Below, piece by piece: positions 22,493 through 31,398 of a DNA stretch of 64,000 nucleotides. Position numbers and translations under genes: made by a program. Below the pieces are notes generated by a model that saw only the letters and a list, made by a program, of their open reading frames with translations, made no database searches and was not told the origin of the DNA. Source of the DNA: Pseudomonas sp. ML2-2023-3. Its GTDB lineage: Bacteria; Pseudomonadota; Gammaproteobacteria; Pseudomonadales; Pseudomonadaceae. Where the stretch lies: positions 1,708,501-1,772,500 of the forward strand of contig NZ_CP146343.1 in the NCBI RefSeq assembly GCF_037055275.1. The letters are read 5' to 3'. The stretch's first letter is position 1; every line of letters begins with the position of its first letter.

Positions 22493-23449
22493 TTATTTCT
22501 TCGCGATGATCACCGCCCGCATCGGCGCAGGCAGGCCTTCGATGGTTTTGCTGTGGTCGTTGGGGTCAAGGTAGTCGCTCAGTGACTGGAACTTCATCCA
22601 CTCGGTCGCGCGCTGTTCCTCGACCGTGGTGACGCTCACGTCCACGCAGCGCACGTCGCTGAAACCAGCACGGCGCAGCCAGCGCTCAAGCGCCGGAATC
22701 GAAGGCAGGAACCACACATTGCGCATCTGTGCGTAACGGTCTTCAGGCACCAGCACCTGATTCACATCGCCTTCAATCACCAGGGTCTCCAGCACCAGCT
22801 CACCGCCTTTGACCAGGCAGTCTTTCAATGCCAGCAAATGCTCGATGGGCGAACGACGATGGTAGAACACGCCCATGGAAAACACTGTGTCGAAGCCTTC
22901 GAGGTTCGGCGGCAGGTCTTCGAACGGGAAGGGCAAGTGCCACGCGGCCTCTTGCTGCAAGAAACGCTGTACAGCCTGGAACTGGCAGAAAAACAGCCAG
23001 TTGGGGTCAACCCCGATCACGCTGTGAGCACCGGCGCCGAGCATGCGCCACATGTAGTACCCGTTGCCGCAACCCACATCGAGGATGCGCTTGTGCTTGA
23101 GGTCGATGTGGGGGGCAACGCGTGACCATTTCCAGTCCGAGTGCCATTCGGTATCAACGTGCACACCAAACAGGTCGAACGGGCCTTTGCGCCACGGCGA
23201 CAGGCCCATCAGCGCCTGGCGCATCTGCGCACGGGTTTCGTCGTCGCAATCGGTGTCCAGGGTCAGGCCGTCAAGCAGGTCGACTTCACTGGGTTTGACG
23301 TTGGGCAACGCATCCAGCGCGCTTTGCCAGCGCTCCAGATCGCCGTGGCCTTTCTCCATTTTGACGTCGAGCTGGGCCTGCAGGGTGTTGGCCCATTCAG
23401 CCAATGGAGTGCCGGCCAGACGCCGGGCAAGTGGGGACAGATCAATCAT
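22493..23449 (-). CDS. cmoB: tRNA U34 carboxymethyltransferase
   Basis: This 318-residue enzyme transfers the carboxymethyl group of carboxy-SAM to 5-hydroxyuridine-34, forming cmo5U. The N-terminal helical part includes [25 protein letters not shown]; the Rossmann methyltransferase core has [15 protein letters not shown] and VIGVDP. It overlaps cmoA by 4 bases, so the two enzymes of the pathway are co-translated. Confidence 0.97.
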   Translation of the reverse strand: MIDLSPLARRLAGTPLAEWANTLQAQLDVKMEKGHGDLERWQSALDALPNVKPSEVDLLDGLTLDTDCDDETRAQMRQALMGLSPWRKGPFDLFGVHVDTEWHSDWKWSRVAPHIDLKHKRILDVGCGNGYYMWRMLGAGAHSVIGVDPNWLFFCQFQAVQRFLQQEAAWHLPFPFEDLPPNLEGFDTVFSMGVFYHRRSPIEHLLALKDCLVKGGELVLETLVIEGDVNQVLVPEDRYAQMRNVWFLPSIPALERWLRRAGFSDVRCVDVSVTTVEEQRATEWMKFQSLSDYLDPNDHSKTIEGLPAPMRAVIIAKK

Positions 23450-24189
23450 GGCAAGGCAATCAACGAGGCAAAGTTAAGACACTGGAACCACGGCACGACT
23501 TTCGAGAACCCGGCCGCCAGCAGGCGTTCGCGGTGTTCTTCGAGGCTATCGGGCTTCATGACGTTTTCGATGGCACTGCGTTTTTGCGCAATCTCCAGAT
23601 CGCTGTAGCCATTGGCACGTTTGAAGGCAACGTGCAGCTCGGTCAACAGCGCGTGCTCTTCGGGATCACTGAAGCGCAGTTTTTCCGAGAGGATCAAGGC
23701 GCCGCCCGGCAGCAGCGACTGTCGAATCCGTCCAAGCAGCGCCAGGCGCTCATCGGGGGCGATAAATTGCAGGGTGAAATTCAGCGCAACCACTGACGCG
23801 GGCTCAAATTCCAGCGCCAGGATGTCACCTTCGATCACTTCAACGGGCAACAACTCCTGAAACATCGAGTTCTGCCCATTGAGGTATTCGCGGCACCGCT
23901 CGACCATCGCCGCCGAGTTGTCTACCGCAATGACCTTGCAGCCTTCGGTGCGCACGTGTCGGCGCAGGGCCTGGGTCACCGCACCCAGCGAACTGCCCAG
24001 GTCGTACAGGACGCTGTTGGGCTGGGCAAATTGTGCCGCGAGCACGCCGAGGTTTTCGACAATCGTCAGGTAGCCGGGCACCGAGCGCTTGATCATGTCC
24101 GGGAACACCCGCACCACGTCTTCGTTGAAGGCGAAGTCCGGCACCTGTGCCAGGGGCTGGGCGAAAATACGGTCGGGTTCTTTGCTCAC
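23446..24189 (-). CDS. cmoA: Carboxy-S-adenosyl-L-methionine synthase
   Basis: This 247-residue class I methyltransferase-fold protein converts SAM and prephenate to carboxy-SAM, the donor used by CmoB. Motif I reads [16 protein letters not shown], and [16 protein letters not shown] follows. The start is GTG at 24189 with CGGAA 6 bases upstream. First gene of the cmoAB pair. Confidence 0.96.
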   Translation of the reverse strand: MSKEPDRIFAQPLAQVPDFAFNEDVVRVFPDMIKRSVPGYLTIVENLGVLAAQFAQPNSVLYDLGSSLGAVTQALRRHVRTEGCKVIAVDNSAAMVERCREYLNGQNSMFQELLPVEVIEGDILALEFEPASVVALNFTLQFIAPDERLALLGRIRQSLLPGGALILSEKLRFSDPEEHALLTELHVAFKRANGYSDLEIAQKRSAIENVMKPDSLEEHRERLLAAGFSKVVPWFQCLNFASLIALP

Positions 24190-24273
24190 GGCGGTTCCGG
24201 CGATGGGAAATTTTAAAGGGGCGGCATTTTAGCCAAGTTAGCGCCCGGATGCGCGCTCTGTCTGATAAACCGT

Positions 24274-24909
24274 TCAGCGACTGTTCTGTGAGCGGACTGA
24301 GGCGCCAATGCCCCATTGGCCGAGCCAGTAAGTAAGAATGATCAGGTAGGGCGCTGCGCTGAAAGGCAGCACAAAGCGGTCGATGCCGATCAGGCTGTCC
24401 GAGACCACGAACGCCACCGCGCCCGCAGCTGCCAGCCAGGCCGAGCGCCCGGGTACGTGGGTGCCCAGGCGGGCGAGGGCGCGCCACAACATGGCGCTGA
24501 TGGCCAGGGCGTAGACACACACCGGGATCAGCAAATCCCCAAGGCCCCTGGAGGCCATTACGGTCAATAAGCTGCCTCCGGCGAGCAGCGCCAGCCCCAA
24601 AGGCAACAAGGCCGGACGCCGGCAGTCCACAAGGTAGGCCTTGAGATAGGCCAGGTGGGCGAACAGAAACGCGCCCAGGCCAAACACAAACAGGTCCTGG
24701 GGCCATGCCAGCAGAATGTCACCCAGCAAGGAAAACAGCAGGCCGATGCTGATCCAGCGTCGATACGGGCTGGCCGGGGCGTCCTGGAGCCAGCCGAGCA
24801 GCATCAGCACGGGCACCGGTTTGCTCAGTAAACAGAGCAACGTGTCATGGGTGCTCAAACCGTAGAGGTAAGTGCCCGCGCCGATCACCGCCAGGATCAG
24901 CCACGCCAT
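24274..24909 (-). CDS. Lysoplasmalogenase-family membrane protein (YhhN/TMEM86)
   Basis: The 211-residue protein has about eight hydrophobic helices and the family signatures SKPVPVLML, SLLGDILLAW and FVVSDSLIGIDRF, which place conserved Lys, Asp and Ser/Asp residues in the membrane. Family members cleave the vinyl ether of lysoplasmalogens; the bacterial substrate is uncertain. It begins 1 base after the upstream inhibitor gene ends, so the two may be co-transcribed. Confidence 0.85.
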   Translation of the reverse strand: MAWLILAVIGAGTYLYGLSTHDTLLCLLSKPVPVLMLLGWLQDAPASPYRRWISIGLLFSLLGDILLAWPQDLFVFGLGAFLFAHLAYLKAYLVDCRRPALLPLGLALLAGGSLLTVMASRGLGDLLIPVCVYALAISAMLWRALARLGTHVPGRSAWLAAAGAVAFVVSDSLIGIDRFVLPFSAAPYLIILTYWLGQWGIGASVRSQNSR

Positions 24910-24910
24910 A

Positions 24911-25303
24911 TCAGTTCACCGTGATCGCGCAGTCGAATACGTGTGCGGGCTCGGCTTCGGGCTCCCATGGCTGTTGCGAGGTCAGGCGCAGGCGCCCGCT
25001 GCCTGCGGCAAACACCTGGAAGCGCCAGGTCGAGAGCCCGCCACTGCCCAGCAGCTGGCCATCGTCGCTGCTTGTGTAGACCTCCGGGCCCAGGCTGCGC
25101 AGTACGCCGCCCGCGGAGTCCTGAATGGCCCAGCGATAACCGGTGGTGGGGTTGCTGGGCAGGGACACAATCAGATGCTGCCCTACGTGCAGTTGCTTGG
25201 GGCAATCACTTTGTGATTCGACAGTAACGTTATGTGCAGGCTGTTGAGCGCAGGCCGCCAGCAGGCTGAGGCCAAGCAGAGGGATAAGGCGTGCAGAAAG
25301 CAT
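24911..25303 (-). CDS. Chagasin-like (I42) protease inhibitor lipoprotein
   Basis: A 130-residue protein with a lipoprotein signal (LSLLAACA, Cys about residue 18). The three inhibitor loops of the I42 family are recognisable: NPTTGYRW, LLGSGGLSTWRF (in place of the usual GxGGxxxW), and an RLTSQQPWEPE region. I42 proteins are immunoglobulin-like inhibitors of papain-type cysteine proteases. Lipidation suggests that it faces the periplasm or the cell surface. Confidence 0.82.
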   Translation of the reverse strand: MLSARLIPLLGLSLLAACAQQPAHNVTVESQSDCPKQLHVGQHLIVSLPSNPTTGYRWAIQDSAGGVLRSLGPEVYTSSDDGQLLGSGGLSTWRFQVFAAGSGRLRLTSQQPWEPEAEPAHVFDCAITVN

Positions 25304-25378
25304 TGAAGGCTCCGGTCAGACAAACACAATGGCTCAGCATAACCCATGACGGAGGCTGCGCCATTTGTCGGCTACCGG

Positions 25379-25873
25379 TCAGAGACAGGCATGGGGTGGG
25401 CTGATGGTGAAATCGCCACTCATTTCCATGCTGTTGCCGTTGTGGTCCAGGCCTTCCATTGTGAACAGCCGTGCGCTGTAGCAACTCTCGACCACGCTCA
25501 GGTGCAAGGTGCCGACGTCGGCCTGGTTCAAGTGATAAACCTGGCGGCCATCGACTTCAATGCATTCGATGTAGGACATCGATTTGATGGGGCCGTGTTC
25601 GTCTTTTTTAAACCCATAAATGCCGGACTGGATATTGATGTCCAGGGTCAGGGTCACAGCGCGATAGCGGGTTGAGCCGAAGTCATCGAACTCGGCCGTG
25701 ATGACAATTTTCTTTTGGCTGCTGGCGAATGTCATTTCCTGGGCAGTAAAAGCCGGGCGGTCGAGCAACTCGGCCTTGAGCTCTCCCCGGGTTCTAGGGT
25801 TGAAAACCTTCTGCCCTGGTTCGTTCTGCCTGAGGACATCCGGATTTTCATACACAGGATGATGAAGTGGCAT
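25379..25873 (-). CDS. Hypothetical protein, predicted soluble, 164 aa
   Basis: No family was recognised. The protein has no signal peptide or membrane segment. It starts MPLHHPVYENPDVLRQNEPG; the rest alternates short polar and hydrophobic stretches consistent with a beta sandwich (KKIVITAEFDDFG, RAVTLTLDINIQSGIYGF, ARLFTMEGLDHNG, MSGDFTISP). GGAAC lies 5 bases before the ATG. A perfect 26-bp palindrome lies about 60 bases upstream, and its core is shared with the promoter region of the Tc-toxin-like gene at 50.6 kb, suggesting a common regulator. Confidence 0.6.
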   Translation of the reverse strand: MPLHHPVYENPDVLRQNEPGQKVFNPRTRGELKAELLDRPAFTAQEMTFASSQKKIVITAEFDDFGSTRYRAVTLTLDINIQSGIYGFKKDEHGPIKSMSYIECIEVDGRQVYHLNQADVGTLHLSVVESCYSARLFTMEGLDHNGNSMEMSGDFTISPPHACL

Positions 25874-25934
25874 AGTCGGTTCCAGCGTTATTTTTGTGTG
25901 ATTGGGCTCTATTAACGATAGAAAGTGTGCAGGT

Positions 25935-25960
25935 GTCTACTGTCAGAAATGACAGTAGAC
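25935..25960. promoter_or_regulatory. Perfect palindrome, candidate operator A
   Basis: Arms GTCTACTGTCA and TGACAGTAGAC (11 bp, exact) flank GAAA. On the gene's strand this reads CTGTCATTTCTGACAGTAG, identical over 19 bases to a site at 50439-50457. CTGACA within it is 5/6 to a -35 box, so a bound regulator would occlude or touch the promoter of the 164-aa gene. Confidence 0.65.
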
Positions 25961-26002
25961 GTGTCTAGAATAGATCTCACACGACATGTTGCAGGCAAAA
26001 AA

Positions 26003-26088
26003 TGTGGGAGCGGCTTGCTCGCGATGCAGGCAGCGTAGCTTGTCAGGCAAACCACGCTGCTGCCATCGCGAGCAAGCCCGCTCCCACC
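26003..26088. repeat. REP palindrome pair (GTGGGAGCGGGCTTGC family)
   Basis: GTGGGAGCGGCTTGCTCGCGAT (one base shorter than the usual core) faces ATCGCGAGCAAGCCCGCTCCCAC. It lies downstream of lon. Confidence 0.85.
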
Positions 26089-26116
26089 GGGGTCAGGCAG
26101 CTACAAAAAACAGCCT

Positions 26117-28546
26117 TTAAAACAGCACCTTGGCCACATCGGTAAAGCGCTTGGCAAAGTGCACGGTGATGCCTTCTTTCAGATAATCGGGCAGTTCTTC
26201 AAAGTGACCGCGGTTAGGTTCGGGCAAGATCAGCTCGTTGATTTTTTGCCTGCGCGCCGCGATCACTTTTTCACGCACACCGCCGATCGGCAAAACATGC
26301 CCGGTCAGGGTCAGCTCGCCGGTCATGGCGATGCCTTTTTTCGGCGGCTGATTGCGCGCCAGAGACAGCAGGGCACTGGCCATGGTGACGCCTGCACTCG
26401 GGCCGTCTTTGGGCGTAGCGCCTTCAGGGACGTGCAAGTGCACAAATGCTTCATCGAAAAACTTGGGGTCGCCGCCAAACTGCTTCAGGTTGGAACTGAT
26501 ATAGCTGTAGGCGATTTCGGCAGACTCTTTCATCACCTCTCCCAGTTGCCCGGTCAGCTTGAAACCGCGGTTGAGGGTATGAATGCGGGTGGCCTCAATG
26601 GGCAATGTCGCGCCGCCCATGCTGGTCCAGGCCAGGCCGGTAATCACTCCGGTGCCGCTGATCACCTGCTCGTTACGGAACACCGGCATGCCCAGTGAAG
26701 CTTCGAGGTCTTTGGGGCCGATCTTGATCACAGCCTTCGGGTCTTCCAGCAACTTGACCACCGCCTTGCGCACCAGTTTGCCCAACTGCTTTTCAAGCTG
26801 GCGCACCCCGGCTTCGCGGGCATAACCGTCGATCACTGCGCGCAGGGCACTGTCGCTGATGCTCAGGCTGTTTTTGGACACGCCCGCCTTCTCCAGCTGT
26901 TTTGGCCACAGGTGGCGCTTGGCGATCGCGACCTTTTCTTCAGTGATGTAGCCCGAGAGGCGAATGACTTCCATGCGGTCGAGCAACGGGCCGGGGATCG
27001 AGTCCAGGGTGTTGGCCGTACAGACGAACAGCACTTTGGACAGGTCCAGGCGCAGGTCCAGGTAATGATCGAGGAAATCGACGTTCTGTTCCGGGTCCAG
27101 GGTTTCAAGCAAGGCTGACGCCGGGTCGCCCTGGAAGCTTTGGCCCATTTTGTCGATCTCATCGAGCATGATGACCGGGTTCATCACTTCAACATCCTTG
27201 AGCGCCTGCACCAGCTTGCCCGGCTGGGCGCCAATGTAGGTACGTCGATGGCCCTTGATCTCGGCCTCGTCACGCATGCCGCCGACGCTGAAACGGTAGA
27301 ACGGGCGCCCCAGGGATTCGGCAATCGACTTGCCGACACTGGTTTTACCCACACCCGGCGGGCCTACCAGCAACACAATCGAACCGCTCACCGAGCCTTT
27401 GTAAGCGCCCACTGCCAGGAATTCGAGAATCCGGTTTTTGATGTCATCCAGCCCGGCATGGTGGGCATCAAGCACTTTGCGCGCGTGCTTGAGGTCGAGC
27501 TTGTCCTGGCCGAACACGCCCCACGGCACTGACGATGCCCAGTCCAGGTAGTTGCGGGTAACGGCGTATTCCGGCGACCCGGTTTCCAGGATCGACAGCT
27601 TGTTGAGTTCTTCATCGATGCGTTTTTGCGCCTGGGCCGGCAGCGTCTTGCCTTCAAGCCGCTGCTTGAACTGCTCGATATCGGCGCTGCGATCGTCCTT
27701 GGTCAGCCCCAGTTCCTGCTGGATCACCTTGAGTTGTTCCTTGAGGAAGAACTCGCGCTGATGTTCGCCGATCTTGAGGTTAACTTCGGCTGAAATCTCT
27801 TTTTGCAGCCGCGCGACTTCGACTTCCTTGCGCAGCATGGGTAGCACTTTTTCCATGCGCTTGAGCATGGGCACGCAATCGAGCACTTGCTGCAGCTCGT
27901 TGCCCGTGGCCGAAGTCAGCGCCGCCGCGAAGTCGGTCAGCGGCGACGGATCGTTGGGGCTGAAGCGGTTGAGGTAGTTTTTCAACTCTTCGCTGTACAG
28001 CGGGTTGAGCGGCAGCAGCTCTTTGATCGCATTGATCAGCGCCATGCCGTACGCCTTGACTTCGTCAGTGGGCTGCTTGGGCTGCTGCGGGTATTCGACT
28101 TCCACCAGATACGGCGGGCGGTGATGCTTGAGCCACATGCTGATGCGCACGCGGGTCAGGCCCTGGGCCACGAATTGCAATTTGCCGTTTTCGCGGCTGG
28201 CGTGGTGAACCTTCACCAGCGTCCCGTATTCCGGAAGGCTTTTGGTGTCGAAATGGCGAGGATCCTCAGGTGGCGTGTCGACAAAAAACAGCGCCAGAGA
28301 GTGATGAGGTGACTTGCTGACCAATTCGAGGGTTTCAGCCCAAGGTTCTTCATTCACGATGACCGGCAAGACTTGTGCCGGGAAGAACGGGCGATTGTGA
28401 ATCGGGATGATGTACACCTTGTCCGGCAGATTTTGCTCGGGCAATGCCAGCTCAGTCCCGCCTGAGTGGGGTTGGTGTTCGGATTCGGAGTGTTCTACAT
28501 CGGTGTACTCAGTGGTGTTGTCCGGAAATTCTTGCTGGTCGCTCAT
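26117..28546 (-). CDS. ATP-dependent Lon-type protease, AsrA class
   Basis: This 809-residue protein has an N-terminal LON substrate domain (about 45-240), an AAA+ module with Walker A GPPGVGKTSVGK and Walker B VIMLDEIDKM, and a protease domain with the Ser717-Lys760 dyad (KDGPSAGV, GGVREKVIAA). The acidic N-terminal extension before VYIIPIHNRPFFPAQVLP distinguishes it from housekeeping Lon and matches AsrA of P. aeruginosa, an alternative Lon that boosts the heat-shock response. ATG 28546 has AGGTG upstream. A sigma-32-like promoter sits about 30 bases upstream, consistent with heat-shock control. Confidence 0.93.
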   Translation of the reverse strand: MSDQQEFPDNTTEYTDVEHSESEHQPHSGGTELALPEQNLPDKVYIIPIHNRPFFPAQVLPVIVNEEPWAETLELVSKSPHHSLALFFVDTPPEDPRHFDTKSLPEYGTLVKVHHASRENGKLQFVAQGLTRVRISMWLKHHRPPYLVEVEYPQQPKQPTDEVKAYGMALINAIKELLPLNPLYSEELKNYLNRFSPNDPSPLTDFAAALTSATGNELQQVLDCVPMLKRMEKVLPMLRKEVEVARLQKEISAEVNLKIGEHQREFFLKEQLKVIQQELGLTKDDRSADIEQFKQRLEGKTLPAQAQKRIDEELNKLSILETGSPEYAVTRNYLDWASSVPWGVFGQDKLDLKHARKVLDAHHAGLDDIKNRILEFLAVGAYKGSVSGSIVLLVGPPGVGKTSVGKSIAESLGRPFYRFSVGGMRDEAEIKGHRRTYIGAQPGKLVQALKDVEVMNPVIMLDEIDKMGQSFQGDPASALLETLDPEQNVDFLDHYLDLRLDLSKVLFVCTANTLDSIPGPLLDRMEVIRLSGYITEEKVAIAKRHLWPKQLEKAGVSKNSLSISDSALRAVIDGYAREAGVRQLEKQLGKLVRKAVVKLLEDPKAVIKIGPKDLEASLGMPVFRNEQVISGTGVITGLAWTSMGGATLPIEATRIHTLNRGFKLTGQLGEVMKESAEIAYSYISSNLKQFGGDPKFFDEAFVHLHVPEGATPKDGPSAGVTMASALLSLARNQPPKKGIAMTGELTLTGHVLPIGGVREKVIAARRQKINELILPEPNRGHFEELPDYLKEGITVHFAKRFTDVAKVLF

Positions 28547-28575
28547 GGGGCACCTGCGCAATTGGGTATGGGTGT

Positions 28576-28605
28576 TAGATGGGGCGCGGTGCTAGTGGTT
28601 TCAAT
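28576..28605 (-). promoter_or_regulatory. sigma-32 (RpoH)-like promoter of the Lon/AsrA gene
   Basis: Minus strand: ATTGAAA (28605-28599), 14-base spacer, CCCCATCTA (28584-28576). The -10 element matches the heat-shock consensus CCCCATNTA exactly and the -35 matches CTTGAAA at 6 of 7. The predicted 5' leader is about 25 bases. Confidence 0.7.
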
Positions 28606-28633
28606 GGTGAACAGATTTTCATCGTCAATTGGC

Positions 28634-28733
28634 GTGTAGCCGCTGAGGAGCGATGCGAGGCTGCGACGGGTTGCGCAGCGACCCTGTTTGAAGGTCCTTG
28701 GGCCCTTATCGCAGCCTGCGGCAGCGACTACAC
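28634..28733. repeat. Diverged REP-like palindrome, GTAGTCGCTGCCGAAGGCT family
   Basis: The left arm GTGTAGCCGCTGAGGAGCGA is degraded; the right arm CAGCCTGCGGCAGCGACTAC is close to the copies at 7.3 and 14.5 kb. It sits in the 304-base gap between the lon promoter and the gcd terminator; nothing else was seen in that gap. Confidence 0.6.
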
Positions 28734-28796
28734 GTGGTGTTCAAGGCTTGGAAAGGCATCATTCCGGGAGAGCGTTTTTAAGTGAAAAACGCCCAC

Positions 28797-28833
28797 AAAA
28801 AAAGGCGGCTATCGAGAGATAGCCGCCTTTCTT
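28797..28833. terminator. Rho-independent terminator of gcd
   Basis: Nine-bp stem GGCGGCTAT / ATAGCCGCC, 6-base loop, A-run on the left, so on the gcd (minus) strand the hairpin is followed by seven U. It lies about 18 bases after the gcd stop. Confidence 0.88.
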
Positions 28834-28850
28834 AAAACCCGCTGAAAAAC

Positions 28851-31268
28851 TTACTCAGCCAGTTTGAACGCCATGACATAGTCACCTTTTTTGGTGCCCA
28901 GACCGCCATGACCGCCCGCCATGACCAGCACGTATTGGGTGCCGTCCTTGCCGGTGTAGGTCATTGGGGTGGTCTGACCGCCAGCAGGCAGGCGACCTTC
29001 CCACAGCATTTTGCCATTGCTTACATCGTAAGCACGCAGGTACTGGTCAAGGGTACCGCTCAGGAAAGCTACGCCACCCGCCGTGGTGAATGTGCCACCC
29101 AGGCTTGGAACGCCCATCGACAGCGGAATTGGAACCGGCGAGCTGTCACGCACGGTGCCGTTCTTGTGTTTCCAGATCAGGTTGTTGTTGGTCAGGTCGA
29201 CCGCAGCAACATAACCCCACGCCGGTGCCTGGCAAGGCAGGCCGAGTGGCGACAGCAGAGGCTCCAGGATCACACCGTAAGGCGAACCTTTGTTCGGTTG
29301 AACGCCGGAAGTTTCGCCTTTGCGCGGGCCCATTGCAGCCACGTCGGCCTGCGGAACCAGCTTGGAGGTGAACGCCATGTAGCTCGGGTTCAGGAACGCG
29401 ATCTGACGAACCGGGTCAACCGAAATGCCACCCCAGTCGAACACGCCGAAGTTGCCTGGATACACGATCGAACCTTGCAGCGATGGCGGGGTGTACATGC
29501 CGTCGTAACGCAGGGATTTGAACTGGATCCGGCACAGCATCTGGTCAAACGGGGTCACACCCCACATGTCACGCTCGGTCAGGACCGGCGGGATCATGTT
29601 CAGGTCCGAACGAGGCTGGGTCGGTGCGGTGTGGTCGCCTTCTACAGCGCCGCCAGGGGCCGGGATCTCGTTGATCGGCACGATGGCTTCGCCAGTGCGA
29701 CGGTCAAGTACGTAGATGCTGCCCTGCTTGGTGGAAGCCAGCAGAGCCGGTTTCACGCCATCAGCGGTTTTGAGGTCCATCAGGGTTGGTTGACCACCCA
29801 CGTCCATGTCCCACAGGTCATGGTGAGTGAGCGGACGGTACCAGCGGACTTTACCGGTGTTGATGTCCAGAGCGGTGATGCCAGCGGCATAGCGCTCGGA
29901 ATCTTCGGTACGGTCGCCGCCGTACTGGTCAGGCGTCTGGTTGCCCATCGGCAGGTACAGCATGCCGAGGTCTTCGTCGACAGCGAACATCGACCACATG
30001 TTAGGCGAGTTACGGGTGTAGGTTTCGCCTTCAGCAATCGGTGTGGTTTTTTCCGGGTTGCCGCTGTCCCAGTTCCAGACCAGCTTGCCGGTACGTACGT
30101 CGTACGCACGGATCACGCCAGAAGGCTCGTCCGTGGAGATGTTGTCGGTCACGTGGCCGCCAATCACAACCAGGTCTTTGGTCACGGCAGGTGGCGAGGT
30201 GGAGTAGTAGCCACCGGGTGCGAAGTTACCGATGTTGTGACGCAGATCGACCGCGCCGTTTACACCGAAGTCTTCACACACTTTACCGGTGTCGGCGTTC
30301 AGTGCGATCAGGCGGGTGTCCGCAGTCGGCAGGAACAGGCGACGTGGGCACGAGTTGCTCGAAGTGGCAGCAGCAGGCTCGGCAGCGCTTTGTTCAGTGC
30401 TGGCTTTGGTGTAGGCGTTTTCGTCGTGATAAGTCACGCCGCGGCAGGTCATGTGTGCCCAACCTTTGAAGTTTTCAGCGTTCTGAGTGCTGATCTTCGG
30501 GTCGTAGCGCCAGATTTCCTTGCCGGTATCCGGGTCAAGGGCAATCACCTGGCTGTGGGGAGTACACACATACAGCATGCCGTTGACTTTCAGCGGGGTG
30601 TTCTCGGCGGTTGTTTCGCCGGGATCGCCTTCACCAGGAATGTCACCGGTGCGGAATGTCCAGGCTGGAACCAGCTTGTGGGCATTTTGCGGGGTGATTT
30701 CTTTGAGTGGCGAATAACGGTCGCCATAGGCGGTACGACCGTATGACTGCCAGTCACCTTCCGGCATGGCCGGTGCGGTGTTGGTCATGCCAGGTACGGC
30801 ATCACGGTCCAGTTGGCCTTTGACTTCACCCGGGCTGGTGAACTGGCTGGCCAGTGCTGCCAGGCCTGCCAATACCACGGCAACGCTCAGCGCGCCGGTA
30901 GCCACAGGTGCCGACTGACCGCGCAGAACCGGGCGACGGAGCCAAGGCAGCAGCAGAACGATACCGATGGCGAACCACACGGCCAGGCGTGGCACCAGTT
31001 GCCACCAGTCCAGACCGACTTCCACCAGTGCCCACACGGTGCTGGCGAACAATACCAGCGCGTACAGCGTCAGTGCCGCACGGCGCCCGGCAATCAGCAG
31101 CGCGCCCGACAAGCCAAAACCGATACCGGCCAGCAGGTAGTACCACGACCCGCCCAACGTGATCAGTTTGATACCCCCGGCCAACATGGCCAGGCCCATT
31201 AGCAGCAGCAAGATACCGAGAAGGCTCGGTAGCAGGCGGCTTCGACTGAAAGCACCATCAGTGCTCAT
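28851..31268 (-). CDS. gcd: Membrane-bound PQQ-dependent glucose dehydrogenase
   Basis: This 805-residue enzyme oxidises glucose to gluconolactone in the periplasm and passes electrons to ubiquinone. Five N-terminal membrane helices (about 1-145) anchor an eight-bladed PQQ propeller. Visible propeller motifs include WQSYGRTAYGDRYSPL, WTFRTGDIPG, GGHVTDNISTDEPSGVIRAYD and LWDMDVGGQPTLMDL. GGAGAA precedes the ATG. It lies 130 bases from oprB in the same direction, suggesting linked uptake and oxidation of glucose. Confidence 0.96.
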   Translation of the reverse strand: MSTDGAFSRSRLLPSLLGILLLLMGLAMLAGGIKLITLGGSWYYLLAGIGFGLSGALLIAGRRAALTLYALVLFASTVWALVEVGLDWWQLVPRLAVWFAIGIVLLLPWLRRPVLRGQSAPVATGALSVAVVLAGLAALASQFTSPGEVKGQLDRDAVPGMTNTAPAMPEGDWQSYGRTAYGDRYSPLKEITPQNAHKLVPAWTFRTGDIPGEGDPGETTAENTPLKVNGMLYVCTPHSQVIALDPDTGKEIWRYDPKISTQNAENFKGWAHMTCRGVTYHDENAYTKASTEQSAAEPAAATSSNSCPRRLFLPTADTRLIALNADTGKVCEDFGVNGAVDLRHNIGNFAPGGYYSTSPPAVTKDLVVIGGHVTDNISTDEPSGVIRAYDVRTGKLVWNWDSGNPEKTTPIAEGETYTRNSPNMWSMFAVDEDLGMLYLPMGNQTPDQYGGDRTEDSERYAAGITALDINTGKVRWYRPLTHHDLWDMDVGGQPTLMDLKTADGVKPALLASTKQGSIYVLDRRTGEAIVPINEIPAPGGAVEGDHTAPTQPRSDLNMIPPVLTERDMWGVTPFDQMLCRIQFKSLRYDGMYTPPSLQGSIVYPGNFGVFDWGGISVDPVRQIAFLNPSYMAFTSKLVPQADVAAMGPRKGETSGVQPNKGSPYGVILEPLLSPLGLPCQAPAWGYVAAVDLTNNNLIWKHKNGTVRDSSPVPIPLSMGVPSLGGTFTTAGGVAFLSGTLDQYLRAYDVSNGKMLWEGRLPAGGQTTPMTYTGKDGTQYVLVMAGGHGGLGTKKGDYVMAFKLAE

Positions 31269-31398
31269 AGTGTGGTTCTCCGTTACGTTAGAGGTGTTCC
31301 CGCGAGGGTGTGTCTTGAAAGGACGAACCGGCGCGGGAGTGAATCAGCTAAATAGGTGTTTGATTGCAACCTTCAAGGTTGCCGTTGCAGTCCGCTCG

